Shown: one piece after another, positions 1-6,170 of the stretch
Layout of the letters: every line of letters starts with the position of its first letter
How positions within the stretch are numbered: position 1 is the stretch's first letter
The notes under the pieces: model-generated
Told to the model about the DNA's origin: nothing
The model's input: only the letters and a program-made list of their open reading frames with translations
The model's database searches: none
Assembly (NCBI GenBank): GCA_019594235.1
Contig: JAFDTG010000053.1
Span: forward strand, 1-10,514
Length of the DNA stretch: 10,514 nt
Direction: 5' to 3'
Source of the DNA: Candidatus Saliniplasma halalkaliphilum
Lineage (GTDB): Archaea; Thermoplasmatota; Thermoplasmata; Halarchaeoplasmatales; Halarchaeoplasmataceae
Translations under genes and position numbers: made by a program

Positions 1-21
1 AAGCCTGAAAATGAATTTCAA

Positions 22-50
22 AACCCTTTCTTATTTTCTTATATATTTTT
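22..50 (+). terminator. T-rich tract, possible archaeal terminator
   Basis: Read on the plus strand, a CCC triplet is followed by three runs of T broken by single A or C bases, ending in TTTTT. Archaeal RNA polymerase can terminate at such T-rich stretches without a hairpin. It would serve a plus-strand transcript entering from the left. On the minus strand it is A-rich and would not stop the operon that ends at 54, so that operon may run past the window edge. Base composition alone supports this. Confidence 0.22.
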
Positions 51-53
51 ACA

Positions 54-341
54 CTAGTCTAAAGAGTCCATATCTTTTTTTGCTAACATCGCTACGATGC
101 GGTCTATAGATTCAACAAATTCTTCTTCGTTCTGCATCACCGTGTATTTGTTCTCTTTTATCTCTTCTTTTAATTTAGTATAAAATTCATTTGACATATC
201 GTTAGATTCCAGCACATCTATAATTCGTTCCATAGATTCCAAAAGCCTTAGAGGACCATACAGTTTAGGTTCATCTACCAGTCCCCTCGCTGATGATGAC
301 ATGTAACACAACAGATCAAAAAAAATTGGTTTGTCATTCAT
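54..341 (-). CDS. Small DUF6092-like protein, function unknown
   Basis: A 95-residue soluble protein with no signal peptide or membrane segment. The N-terminal part (residues 8-35) reads FDLLCYMSSSARGL then DEPKLYGPLRLLE, which I recognise from memory as the signature of the DUF6092 family of small proteins; the assignment is not backed by a search. The rest (residues 36-95) is acidic and probably helical. The start is well supported: GGTGG lies 4 bases before the ATG. It overlaps the stop of the nitroreductase gene by 8 bases (ATGAATGA), so translation is probably coupled, and it is the last visible gene of the six-gene operon. Partnership with the flavoprotein just upstream is a reasonable guess from position only. 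No catalytic residues can be named. Confidence 0.8.
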   Translation of the reverse strand: MNDKPIFFDLLCYMSSSARGLVDEPKLYGPLRLLESMERIIDVLESNDMSNEFYTKLKEEIKENKYTVMQNEEEFVESIDRIVAMLAKKDMDSLD

Positions 342-858
342 CTTTCCACCCCACCCATTCAGTTAGTTCATCCAATTCTTTTTTTGGAGGAGGAGTTGGT
401 ATCTTATCAGGCTTACCGATAGTTAAAATCAACTCAGGTATATGATTTTCTGGAAGATCAAGGATTTCTTTAATAGCTATCTTATTGAAAGAGCCAATAT
501 AACATGTCCCTAACCCCATATAACTTGCTTGAAGACATACATTTTGGGCGGCGATAGCTATATCCATTTTACTTAGGACTTCTTTGGAAAGCTGACCACC
601 TTTGTTCTCTGCCTCTACCGTATCGAGACATATCACAAATATGACAGGCGGGTCTGAAAGGAGTCCAGGTGAGAATTTTTTTATCGATTCTAATTTACTA
701 CCCTTGACCACATATATACGCCATGCTTGTATATTACTACCGCTTGGTGCCCATCTAGCAGCTTCTAAAAGTGTTGTAACTTGCTCTTTAGATAGATCCT
801 CATCTTTAAAATCTCTAATACTTCTTCTTTCTTTTATCACATCTAATAATTTTTCCAT
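334..858 (-). CDS. Nitroreductase-family FMN flavoprotein
   Basis: A 174-residue member of the nitroreductase fold, which binds FMN as a homodimer and uses NAD(P)H or another donor to reduce nitro groups, quinones, enones or specialised substrates. The N-terminal RRSIRDF (residues 11-17) is the usual FMN phosphate-contact motif, APSGSNIQAWR (37-47) is the conserved flavin loop, and DIAIAAQN (99-106) followed by MGLGTCYIGSF (114-124) is the second core block. Length matches the short single-domain subfamily, often annotated as oxidoreductase without a known substrate. The ATG at 858 is preferred over the in-frame GTG at 867 because that GTG is part of the AAGGTG ribosome binding site. It follows the M24 gene by 19 bases and overlaps the DUF6092-like gene by 8. 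Its place in a hydantoinase-like operon suggests a redox step on the same substrate, but this is inference. Confidence 0.92.
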   Translation of the reverse strand: MEKLLDVIKERRSIRDFKDEDLSKEQVTTLLEAARWAPSGSNIQAWRIYVVKGSKLESIKKFSPGLLSDPPVIFVICLDTVEAENKGGQLSKEVLSKMDIAIAAQNVCLQASYMGLGTCYIGSFNKIAIKEILDLPENHIPELILTIGKPDKIPTPPPKKELDELTEWVGWKDE

Positions 859-864
859 GGATAA

Positions 865-870
865 CACCTT
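865..870 (-). promoter_or_regulatory. Ribosome binding site deciding nitroreductase start
   Basis: AAGGTG lies 6 bases before the ATG at 858. Its last three bases are the GTG that a longest-frame caller would choose as start, so the ATG is the more likely initiation codon. Confidence 0.65.
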
Positions 871-877
871 TTATTTT

Positions 878-1987
878 TCAAATCAATTTTCGTTCTGTTT
901 TAGTCAGCTCTTCGTGACCCCTTTCAGTCACTAAAAGCATGTCTTCGACTCTTGCACCACCTATACCTTCTTTGTATACCCCGGGTTCTACAGTCACTAC
1001 CATCCCGGGTTTCAATTCGATTTCCTGTTTCTCATCAATGATCGGAGCTTCATGGATATCATATCCAAGTCCATGGCCTGTTAAATGAGGGAAATAATCC
1101 GACAACCCGTACTCTTCAAACACTTCGACGGCTCTCTCGTGGACCTCTTTTGCTTTTACACCTGGTCTCACTTTCTTTTTGGCTTCTTTTTGGGCTTCAT
1201 AAGCGGCATCGAAGAAATCTATTTGCTTTTTACTAAGTTCACCAACAGTGAATGTTCTAGTTATATCAGTACAGTATCCCTGCCATATCAAACCCATATC
1301 AACGAGTATCAATTCACTTTTTTTGAATTTTTTATCGGTGGATGTTCTATGGGGTAACCATGAATTTTTACCTGACATGGCGAAAGGTTCAAAAGAATAG
1401 GTTTCACCGCCTTTTAGATCCATCAACATCTTGGCTTTTGCTGTAAGGTCCTTCTCTTTCATACCTATTTCAGCAGCATCTATAATTTCTGTCATCACTT
1501 CGCTGATGGCAAGAGCACCCCCTCTAATCAGTTCCTGTTCTGCTGGACTCTTGATGATCCTCAATGAATCTATGAGTGGTTGAACGTCAGAGAATCGGCA
1601 ACCTATATTTTCTTTTATGTTCTTTAACCTTGAATTGAATATGGTTTCAGATTCAATACCGATGTTATCTATTGAATTATATTCTTCACCAATAATATCC
1701 TTATATTTCTTCATAGGGTTGTCTGGTATCTCATAGATATCGGAAGGATCTATCCAGCATTCATTTTCCACTGCTTTTTTATCTAATTTCGGTACCATGT
1801 GAACTAATCCATCTTGAGTAATAAATAAAATGGAGAAACTAGTCGTATTCTGTCTCCATCCTGCGAGGTATCTAACGTTGCTCCTCTCATAGAGTATTGC
1901 AAGACCGATACCTTCCTTCTCCATCTTTTCTCTCAGCCTGTCAACTCTTGCTTCGTAGTCAAGGCTGTTCATCCCTTCATTCATCAT
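878..1987 (-). CDS. M24 metallopeptidase, Xaa-Pro dipeptidase/aminopeptidase-like
   Basis: A 369-residue cytoplasmic M24 peptidase with an N-terminal creatinase/prolidase-like domain (about 1-140) and a C-terminal pita-bread catalytic domain (about 150-369). All five metal ligands expected for a dinuclear site are present: Asp230 (LVDMG), Asp241 (TDITRT), His305 (GHGLG), Glu334 (VEPG) and Glu348 (ARVED). The supporting His213 (LPH) and His312 (IHE) are also there. The family cleaves X-Pro bonds in dipeptides or at peptide N-termini, but relatives hydrolyse other amides such as creatine, so the true substrate is open. Length is typical of PepQ. The start has GGGG 6 bases upstream; the next codon is also ATG (1984) and could be used instead. 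It begins 2 bases after the winged-helix gene stop and precedes the nitroreductase, so it is an inner gene of the operon. Confidence 0.93.
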   Translation of the reverse strand: MMNEGMNSLDYEARVDRLREKMEKEGIGLAILYERSNVRYLAGWRQNTTSFSILFITQDGLVHMVPKLDKKAVENECWIDPSDIYEIPDNPMKKYKDIIGEEYNSIDNIGIESETIFNSRLKNIKENIGCRFSDVQPLIDSLRIIKSPAEQELIRGGALAISEVMTEIIDAAEIGMKEKDLTAKAKMLMDLKGGETYSFEPFAMSGKNSWLPHRTSTDKKFKKSELILVDMGLIWQGYCTDITRTFTVGELSKKQIDFFDAAYEAQKEAKKKVRPGVKAKEVHERAVEVFEEYGLSDYFPHLTGHGLGYDIHEAPIIDEKQEIELKPGMVVTVEPGVYKEGIGGARVEDMLLVTERGHEELTKTERKLI

Positions 1988-1989
1988 AT

Positions 1990-2253
1990 TTACCCCTGCA
2001 GCTCAGATTTTTTCTCCGGATTCAACATGAATACTTTCTTTGGAACTCTAGATTCCATGGAAGAGTTTGCTGTAGTGGTCAATCTGATAACCAGTCCACT
2101 GTCAGTCAATTCTCTCAGTTTTTCTTCAAACTCATCTTCACTCATGTCCACTTTCTTCTTGAGCTCGCTTTTTGATATACGTGGGTTCTCATCTATGATT
2201 TTTACAAGGTCTAAGGAACCTTTTTCTAAATCTCCTAAAACTTTTTTATTCAT
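1990..2253 (-). CDS. Small winged-helix DNA-binding protein, candidate operon regulator
   Basis: An 87-residue protein. Residues 13-60 fit a winged helix-turn-helix: helix 1 SLDLVKIIDENP, then ISKSELKKKVDMS as helix 2 and turn, EDEFEEKLRELTDSG as recognition helix, and LVIRLTTT leading to the wing. Residues 61-80 (TANSSMESRVPKKVFMLNPE) could be the rest of the wing and its return strand. No ligand-binding domain is attached, so if it senses something it must do so through the small C-terminal tail or dimerisation. The ATG at 2253 is chosen because it gives an 8-base overlap (ATGAATAA) with the DUF917 stop and because the frame upstream of it lies inside the DUF917 gene. GGGG sits about 10 bases before it. 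Encoded in the operon headed by the palindrome at 5081-5099, it may be an autoregulator. Target and effector are unknown. Confidence 0.8.
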   Translation of the reverse strand: MNKKVLGDLEKGSLDLVKIIDENPRISKSELKKKVDMSEDEFEEKLRELTDSGLVIRLTTTANSSMESRVPKKVFMLNPEKKSELQG

Positions 2254-3442
2254 CTTTATCAATCCCCAACAATTTTTCAACTGGAGTGTAATCCACATCG
2301 AATCCAAAATATCTTGGACCAAATGTTTCAATACCTTCAGGGGTCCTCATGTTCTTATGTGCGGGCATAGCGATCATTTTTACTCTGTATCCGTATCTTA
2401 TCAGATCTGTCCTTATCGGTTCTCCCGTTTCTGGATCAAGCAGTGCTATCATATCGGGTGGTAGACATTTTATTTCACCGTCGATCTTTGCTACTAACCA
2501 TTCATTCTGGAATTCTAGATATGCATCCTGACCTTCATATTCTTCGATACCTTCAAGTGTTACTCGACCCATCGAGAATCCGTGTGTTGTTTCAGAACCA
2601 AAATCACGATCAATATCCATCACTTTTCCTGTGAATATGTGAGCACCTGGGATTCCTCTATCACTTTTCAAGAATTCAAGAATGCTTTCGATCGGATCAT
2701 CATGTTTTCTTCGGGCTTCCATCACAGTTTTTCCTAGATTCCACGCCAAACTCTGAGAATGTAGGACACCGGTTTCTTTCAATTCTTTTCCCGTCATAGG
2801 ATAACACCCTATCCATGAAATACCCCCATATTTCATGGCAATGTTTCTTACAATGTCTTCTGCGACTTTATTTTTTTCGCCCATATCTACGACACAGCAG
2901 TGATGATGATCGTCTATTGTGACCACGGGAGTTGCAGGAACACCTTGTGTAGCAAATGTCGTCATCTGCAACTCAGGGAATGCCCTGTTCATGCCATCTA
3001 CGTCGATCACAGGAAGGCCTAACTCGCCTCCAACCGCATACCCTATAGGTGAATTCACTCCACCGCATTCTATCGGGAACGTAGCTTCAATAGGTCTATC
3101 TAAGTATCTCTCCATTTCATAGAATATCTTTTTAGTGTTTTCTTTTGCTGGAGGTTTTTCTGTTAAGACTATCGGAGCACCTAGTGTAGCCGCACAAGCC
3201 AACTGTATTTCATCTGGTATCACTTCTGGCTGAACCATCACTATGTCCTTATCTTCATCAAGTACATTCTTAGCCCATTTCAAACCTATTTCAGGGTCCC
3301 CACCACCACCTGTAGCGAGGATGTTGGCGCCCAATGTTATCTCTTCTATAGCTCTTCCATCTATTACTTGATAGTCCGATTCGGAAATACCCCATTCATC
3401 TATTATTTTATATGGATCCTTTTTTTCATATTCTCTTGTCAT
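2246..3442 (-). CDS. DUF917 / S-Me-THD family protein, hydantoinase partner
   Basis: A 398-residue protein of the family long called DUF917 and, as I recall, since renamed after an S-methyl thiohydantoin desulfurase. Typical signatures: LATGGGGDP (42-50), ECGGVN (125-130), DGMNRAFPELQM (149-160) and DPETGEPI (336-343). The run HHHCC (179-183), after VVTIDD, gives a cluster of possible metal or catalytic residues. In many genomes these proteins sit next to, or are fused to, HyuA-type ATPases, as here, where the HyuA gene ends 1 base upstream. The likely role is hydrolysis or rearrangement of a hydantoin-like five-membered ring together with HyuA, but the substrate is unknown and desulfurase activity cannot be assumed. 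The ATG at 3442 is chosen over the in-frame GTG at 3451 because a near-perfect AAGGAGGTGA stands 8 bases upstream of ATG and contains that GTG. Its stop overlaps the winged-helix gene by 8 bases. Confidence 0.92.
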   Translation of the reverse strand: MTREYEKKDPYKIIDEWGISESDYQVIDGRAIEEITLGANILATGGGGDPEIGLKWAKNVLDEDKDIVMVQPEVIPDEIQLACAATLGAPIVLTEKPPAKENTKKIFYEMERYLDRPIEATFPIECGGVNSPIGYAVGGELGLPVIDVDGMNRAFPELQMTTFATQGVPATPVVTIDDHHHCCVVDMGEKNKVAEDIVRNIAMKYGGISWIGCYPMTGKELKETGVLHSQSLAWNLGKTVMEARRKHDDPIESILEFLKSDRGIPGAHIFTGKVMDIDRDFGSETTHGFSMGRVTLEGIEEYEGQDAYLEFQNEWLVAKIDGEIKCLPPDMIALLDPETGEPIRTDLIRYGYRVKMIAMPAHKNMRTPEGIETFGPRYFGFDVDYTPVEKLLGIDKDE

Positions 3443-3443
3443 A

Positions 3444-5063
3444 TCAATCACCTCCTTCCCTAATTCCTTTAAATTCTGATTTTACTTTAACTCGGATTTT
3501 TTCTCTTTTACCCGGCATATATGAGAACGGTACTTCTTGTATATCTAAAACAACTGCCTTTTCAGGGTCACCACCGTTCTTTTCCACGTTTTCTTTGGCC
3601 ATCTCGATGGTTTCATCAATGGCTTCTTGTCTATCTCGGTTTTCAAGGTCGACTACGTTCTCTGCATATGCCGCTATCTCAGCCAAAGTCGCACCTAAAG
3701 CCCCAGCTACTTCTGAATGTTCTGGTTGATAGGTTTTACTGGCACCTTTAAATTTCTTGGGTACAACTGTCGATCCACCACCGACCAAGATCACCGGTAT
3801 ATCTTCTGGATCTGTCTTCATCTCATCTATTGTTTTCTCTATCCTTTCTTTGATCATATTCCATGCTTCGTCTACTATCTTTTTAGGGATATTTTTTGCT
3901 TTTTCAGGATGAGTCGCATATGGTGTGCTGAATATAGCCAGGTCCTCATGGAGTCTACCTTTTGCCACTCCGATATCATGCACTGTTGTCATAGGTCCTC
4001 CATATGATTTTGCTAATTGCTGAAGATCCAGGGCTACACTTTCAGGCCCTAGTTTCTTTGCAGATTCTCCATCCGTAGTTATTATCGTCCCACCTCCTAA
4101 AGGTATAGAAGTTAGATCGGGTGCCCTGATATTAGTTTTAACTCCCCCGATATCCACGGTCATCATAGACTCCCTGGGGAATCCATCCACCATGTAACCG
4201 ATATCCGTGGAGGTTCCACCTACATCGACCAATGCTCCATTTTTGATGTTCGTTAAGAAAACAGCCCCTCTAATACTAGCTGCTGGACCGCTAGCTAAAG
4301 TAAAAATCGGATAATCCGTAGCTTGGTCAGCCTTGATAACACTGCCGTCGTTCTGCATAATAAAAAGTTCTGCCTCTATGTCTCTGCTCTCCATAGCATC
4401 TTTAATCGCCTTAATAGCCCGGTTCATCACCGATATCACTGAAGCATTGAGTATAGCCGAATTCTCTCTTTCTAGAAGAGATATTGTTGATATTTCTCCA
4501 GATAATGTTATTGGTACATCTTCTCCAACCTCTTCTTTGATAATTTCAGCTACGCGTATCTCTTGATCAGAACGAACTGGAGAAAACACACCCGTGACCG
4601 CAAAAGTATCTACATTGTCACTCATATCTCTTACTTTTTCTCTGACCAATTCTTCATCTAATTCGGATATTGGTTCACCATTGTAATTGTAACCTCCTGG
4701 TATCATTGCAACATTTTTCTTTCCACCTAAAGCCTCTTTAAGATCTTCAGGCCATCCCGTCAGTGGAGGAATAGCCGATCCAGTAGGTAAAGCTAGTCTA
4801 ATGATTCCAACTTTATCTAATCCTTTCCTTTCGATTATAGCGTTAGTGGTGTGTGTCGTACTAAGGGTAATCAACCCGATTGATTCCGGCTTCACACCAC
4901 TTTTTTCCAACAGATGGTCTATTACATCAATAGTTCCGGTCGTCACATCACTTGTAGTTCTATCTTTTGTTTTTGCAACAACTTCATCATCTAAAACAAG
5001 TACACCGTCTGTAAAAGTTCCACCCACATCGATACCTATCCTATATTTTCCTTGAAGACTCAT
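3444..5063 (-). CDS. hyuA: HyuA-type hydantoinase/oxoprolinase ATPase subunit
   Basis: A 539-residue ASKHA-fold protein of the hydantoinase A / 5-oxoprolinase family. The N-terminal Hydant_A_N domain opens with the phosphate-1 loop GIDVGGTFTDG (10-20) and contains STTHTTNAIIE (68-78). The second domain has MQNDGSV (236-242), LASGPAASI (256-264), phosphate-2 VDVGGTSTDIG (279-289), SIPLGGGT (319-326) and the adenosine motif LVGGGSTVVP (426-435). Relatives use ATP to open hydantoin or 5-oxoproline rings. Full N-methylhydantoinase A subunits run to about 680-700 residues, so this is the short form lacking the usual C-terminal domain, and no HyuB is present; the DUF917 protein directly downstream probably replaces it. 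The ATG at 5063 has AAGGAG 9-10 bases upstream. It is the first gene of the minus-strand operon, with a palindrome at its promoter. Whether the energy-using reaction is retained is inference from intact nucleotide motifs. Confidence 0.93.
   Translation of the reverse strand: MSLQGKYRIGIDVGGTFTDGVLVLDDEVVAKTKDRTTSDVTTGTIDVIDHLLEKSGVKPESIGLITLSTTHTTNAIIERKGLDKVGIIRLALPTGSAIPPLTGWPEDLKEALGGKKNVAMIPGGYNYNGEPISELDEELVREKVRDMSDNVDTFAVTGVFSPVRSDQEIRVAEIIKEEVGEDVPITLSGEISTISLLERENSAILNASVISVMNRAIKAIKDAMESRDIEAELFIMQNDGSVIKADQATDYPIFTLASGPAASIRGAVFLTNIKNGALVDVGGTSTDIGYMVDGFPRESMMTVDIGGVKTNIRAPDLTSIPLGGGTIITTDGESAKKLGPESVALDLQQLAKSYGGPMTTVHDIGVAKGRLHEDLAIFSTPYATHPEKAKNIPKKIVDEAWNMIKERIEKTIDEMKTDPEDIPVILVGGGSTVVPKKFKGASKTYQPEHSEVAGALGATLAEIAAYAENVVDLENRDRQEAIDETIEMAKENVEKNGGDPEKAVVLDIQEVPFSYMPGKREKIRVKVKSEFKGIREGGD
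3448..3457 (-). promoter_or_regulatory. Near-perfect ribosome binding site of the DUF917 gene
   Basis: AAGGAGGTGA, complementary to the 16S rRNA tail over almost its full length, lies inside the last codons of hyuA and just before the ATG at 3442. It indicates strong independent initiation of the DUF917 protein rather than reliance on coupling. The GTG within it is the false upstream start. Confidence 0.75.
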
Positions 5064-5080
5064 ACATATACACTCCTTAT

Positions 5081-5099
5081 TCTATCAATAATTGATAGA
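5081..5099. promoter_or_regulatory. Perfect 19-base palindrome, candidate operator of the hyuA operon
   Basis: TCTATCAAT, one central A, then ATTGATAGA: two perfectly complementary 9-base arms. It lies 18 bases before the hyuA ATG, next to its ribosome binding site and downstream of the TATA-like box at 5112-5123. It therefore falls where transcription should start, so a bound dimer would block initiation. The obvious in-window candidate binder is the winged-helix protein at 1990-2253. I found no second exact copy in the window. Confidence 0.6.
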
Positions 5100-5111
5100 G
5101 CTTTAATTTGT

Positions 5112-5123
5112 TTTTTATATTAT
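5112..5123 (-). promoter_or_regulatory. TATA-like box for the hyuA operon
   Basis: On the minus strand the segment reads ATAATATAAAAA, centred about 27 bases before the palindrome centre and 55 bases before the hyuA ATG. That fits an archaeal TATA box with transcription starting within the palindrome and a leader of about 25-30 bases. The whole region is AT-rich, so the exact box is uncertain. As a bacterial -10 box it would lack a good -35 partner. Confidence 0.4.
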
Positions 5124-5200
5124 AGATATGCTTTTTTAGCTATATAATTGTTAGGGGTGAATAACATAAATTATCCAAAAATATAATAAATTATATTATG

Positions 5201-5218
5201 GCATATAATATTGTATGC
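5201..5218. repeat. Near-perfect 18-base palindrome in the divergent control region
   Basis: GCATATAAT is followed directly by ATTGTATGC; eight of nine base pairs match, and the ninth would be a G-U pair in RNA. It lies between the two divergent promoters, about 80 bases upstream of the hyuA TATA-like box and 100 bases upstream of the racemase box. It could be a binding site for a regulator that acts on both sides. In such AT-rich DNA a chance origin is possible, though the GC ends make it less likely. Confidence 0.35.
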
Positions 5219-5314
5219 AGCACCACTGCCTGAACATGGGATATCCATCACATACTGTCTAAATAATATACATTAAATTTATATCCCTGTGTATTAAAAT
5301 ATACTGACCATAAA

Positions 5315-5324
5315 TTATATATAA
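5315..5324 (+). promoter_or_regulatory. TATA box of the racemase gene
   Basis: TTATATATAA, preceded by an A-rich stretch, is centred about 48 bases before the ATG at 5367. It predicts a transcript start near 5345 and a leader of about 20 bases carrying the GGAGGT ribosome binding site. It is among the clearest archaeal-type promoters in the window. Confidence 0.5.
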
Positions 5325-5353
5325 GTTCGGTAAACATATTATCATAAATCAGT

Positions 5354-5359
5354 GGAGGT
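5354..5359 (+). promoter_or_regulatory. Ribosome binding site deciding racemase start
   Basis: GGAGGT with a 7-base spacer to the ATG at 5367. The in-frame GTG at 5352 overlaps its left edge and has no binding site of its own, so the ATG is preferred. Confidence 0.75.
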
Positions 5360-5366
5360 ATATCAT

Positions 5367-6128
5367 ATGAAGAAAAAAATTTTGTGGATAAATCCTGTGG
5401 GTGGTACAGATTATAACGAACCGATAAAAGAAGTTTTAGAAGAATGTAAGCAAAAGGACACAGATATTGAAGTAACATCGATCGCCGATAAAACGGGTCC
5501 AAGGCATGTCGAATATCATTTTTATGAAGATATGACTTTACTCCCTACACTAAAAAAGATAAAAGATGCTGAAAAGGACGGGTTCGATGCTTCTGTGATC
5601 GGGTGCTTCTATGACCCTGGATTACACACTGCTAGAGAGATCACTGAAGATATGATAGTTACTGCTCCTGCCGAATCCGGGATGAATATCGCTACCACAT
5701 TGGGTCATAAATTCTCAATCATAGTTGGTAGGAAAAAATGGATACCACAGATGGAAAATAATGTTATCAAATATGGTTATAAAGACCGGTTAGCATCTTT
5801 CCGAACCGTTGGTCTAGGTGTCTTAGAATTCCACGAGGACGAGGATAAAACTGCAGAGATGATCACTAACGAAGCTCGAAAAGCCGTCGAAGAGGATAAT
5901 GCTGAAGTTATAATCTTGGGCTGTACTATTCAGTTCGGATTCTACAAAGAACTACAAAAGGAACTCGGAGTTCCAGTGATTGATTCTGTTGTGGCTCCTT
6001 TCAAGTACGCTGAGTTCTTAGCTGAACTTAAAAACAGGTTCGGATGGAAGCAGAGTAAGATCGGTGGATACGAGTCGCCACCTCAGGAAGAGATGGATGC
6101 CTGGAAACTCGAAGAGGAATATCTGTAA
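5367..6128 (+). CDS. Asp/Glu/hydantoin racemase family protein
   Basis: A 253-residue cofactor-independent racemase of the Asp/Glu/hydantoin superfamily. Two pseudo-symmetric halves each supply a catalytic cysteine: Cys80 in VIGCFYDPGLHTARE (77-91) and Cys186 in ILGCTIQF (183-190). The first motif closely matches the CFxDPGL signature of hydantoin racemases (HyuE), which interconvert D- and L-5-substituted hydantoins; allantoin racemases share it. The start MKKKILWINPV is typical of the family's first beta strand. Residues 230-253 form an acidic tail. It is transcribed away from the hyuA operon across a shared control region, supporting a joint role: feeding one enantiomer to a stereospecific ring-opening step. 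Aspartate or glutamate racemase, or maleate isomerase-like activity, cannot be ruled out from sequence alone. Confidence 0.88.
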   Translation: MKKKILWINPVGGTDYNEPIKEVLEECKQKDTDIEVTSIADKTGPRHVEYHFYEDMTLLPTLKKIKDAEKDGFDASVIGCFYDPGLHTAREITEDMIVTAPAESGMNIATTLGHKFSIIVGRKKWIPQMENNVIKYGYKDRLASFRTVGLGVLEFHEDEDKTAEMITNEARKAVEEDNAEVIILGCTIQFGFYKELQKELGVPVIDSVVAPFKYAEFLAELKNRFGWKQSKIGGYESPPQEEMDAWKLEEEYL

Positions 6129-6144
6129 AACTCTAATTGATGAT

Positions 6145-6170
6145 GGGCCTTACCCAAGGTCCTATTTTTT
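6145..6170 (+). terminator. Hairpin plus U-tract terminator after the racemase
   Basis: GGGCCTT pairs with AAGGTCC (seven pairs, one of them G-U) around an ACCC loop, followed by TATTTTTT and another TTT. It begins 17 bases after the racemase stop and ends at the stop codon of the converging proline racemase gene. This is the classic bacterial intrinsic form; archaea also terminate at the T-tract. On the minus strand no T-run follows the stem. Confidence 0.65.

Noticed and set aside
602..934. Plus-strand open frame of 110 codons
   Set aside because: It lies antisense across the nitroreductase gene and shows only shadow composition.
2254..2331. Extension of the winged-helix frame upstream to 2331
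   Set aside because: It runs inside the DUF917 coding region in another frame and adds residues unlike a winged helix; the ATG at 2253 gives a normal operon overlap.
2027..2464. Plus-strand open frame of 145 codons
   Set aside because: It is antisense to the winged-helix and DUF917 genes, whose frames carry family motifs; no independent support.
5239..5246. GGATATCC palindrome in the divergent region
   Set aside because: Eight bases is too short to be notable, and the flanks break the symmetry by one inserted G.
5248..5502. Minus-strand open frame across the racemase start and its promoter
   Set aside because: It overlaps the racemase promoter and first 45 codons and is rich in Tyr/Phe/Leu from AT-rich DNA; no family similarity recognised.
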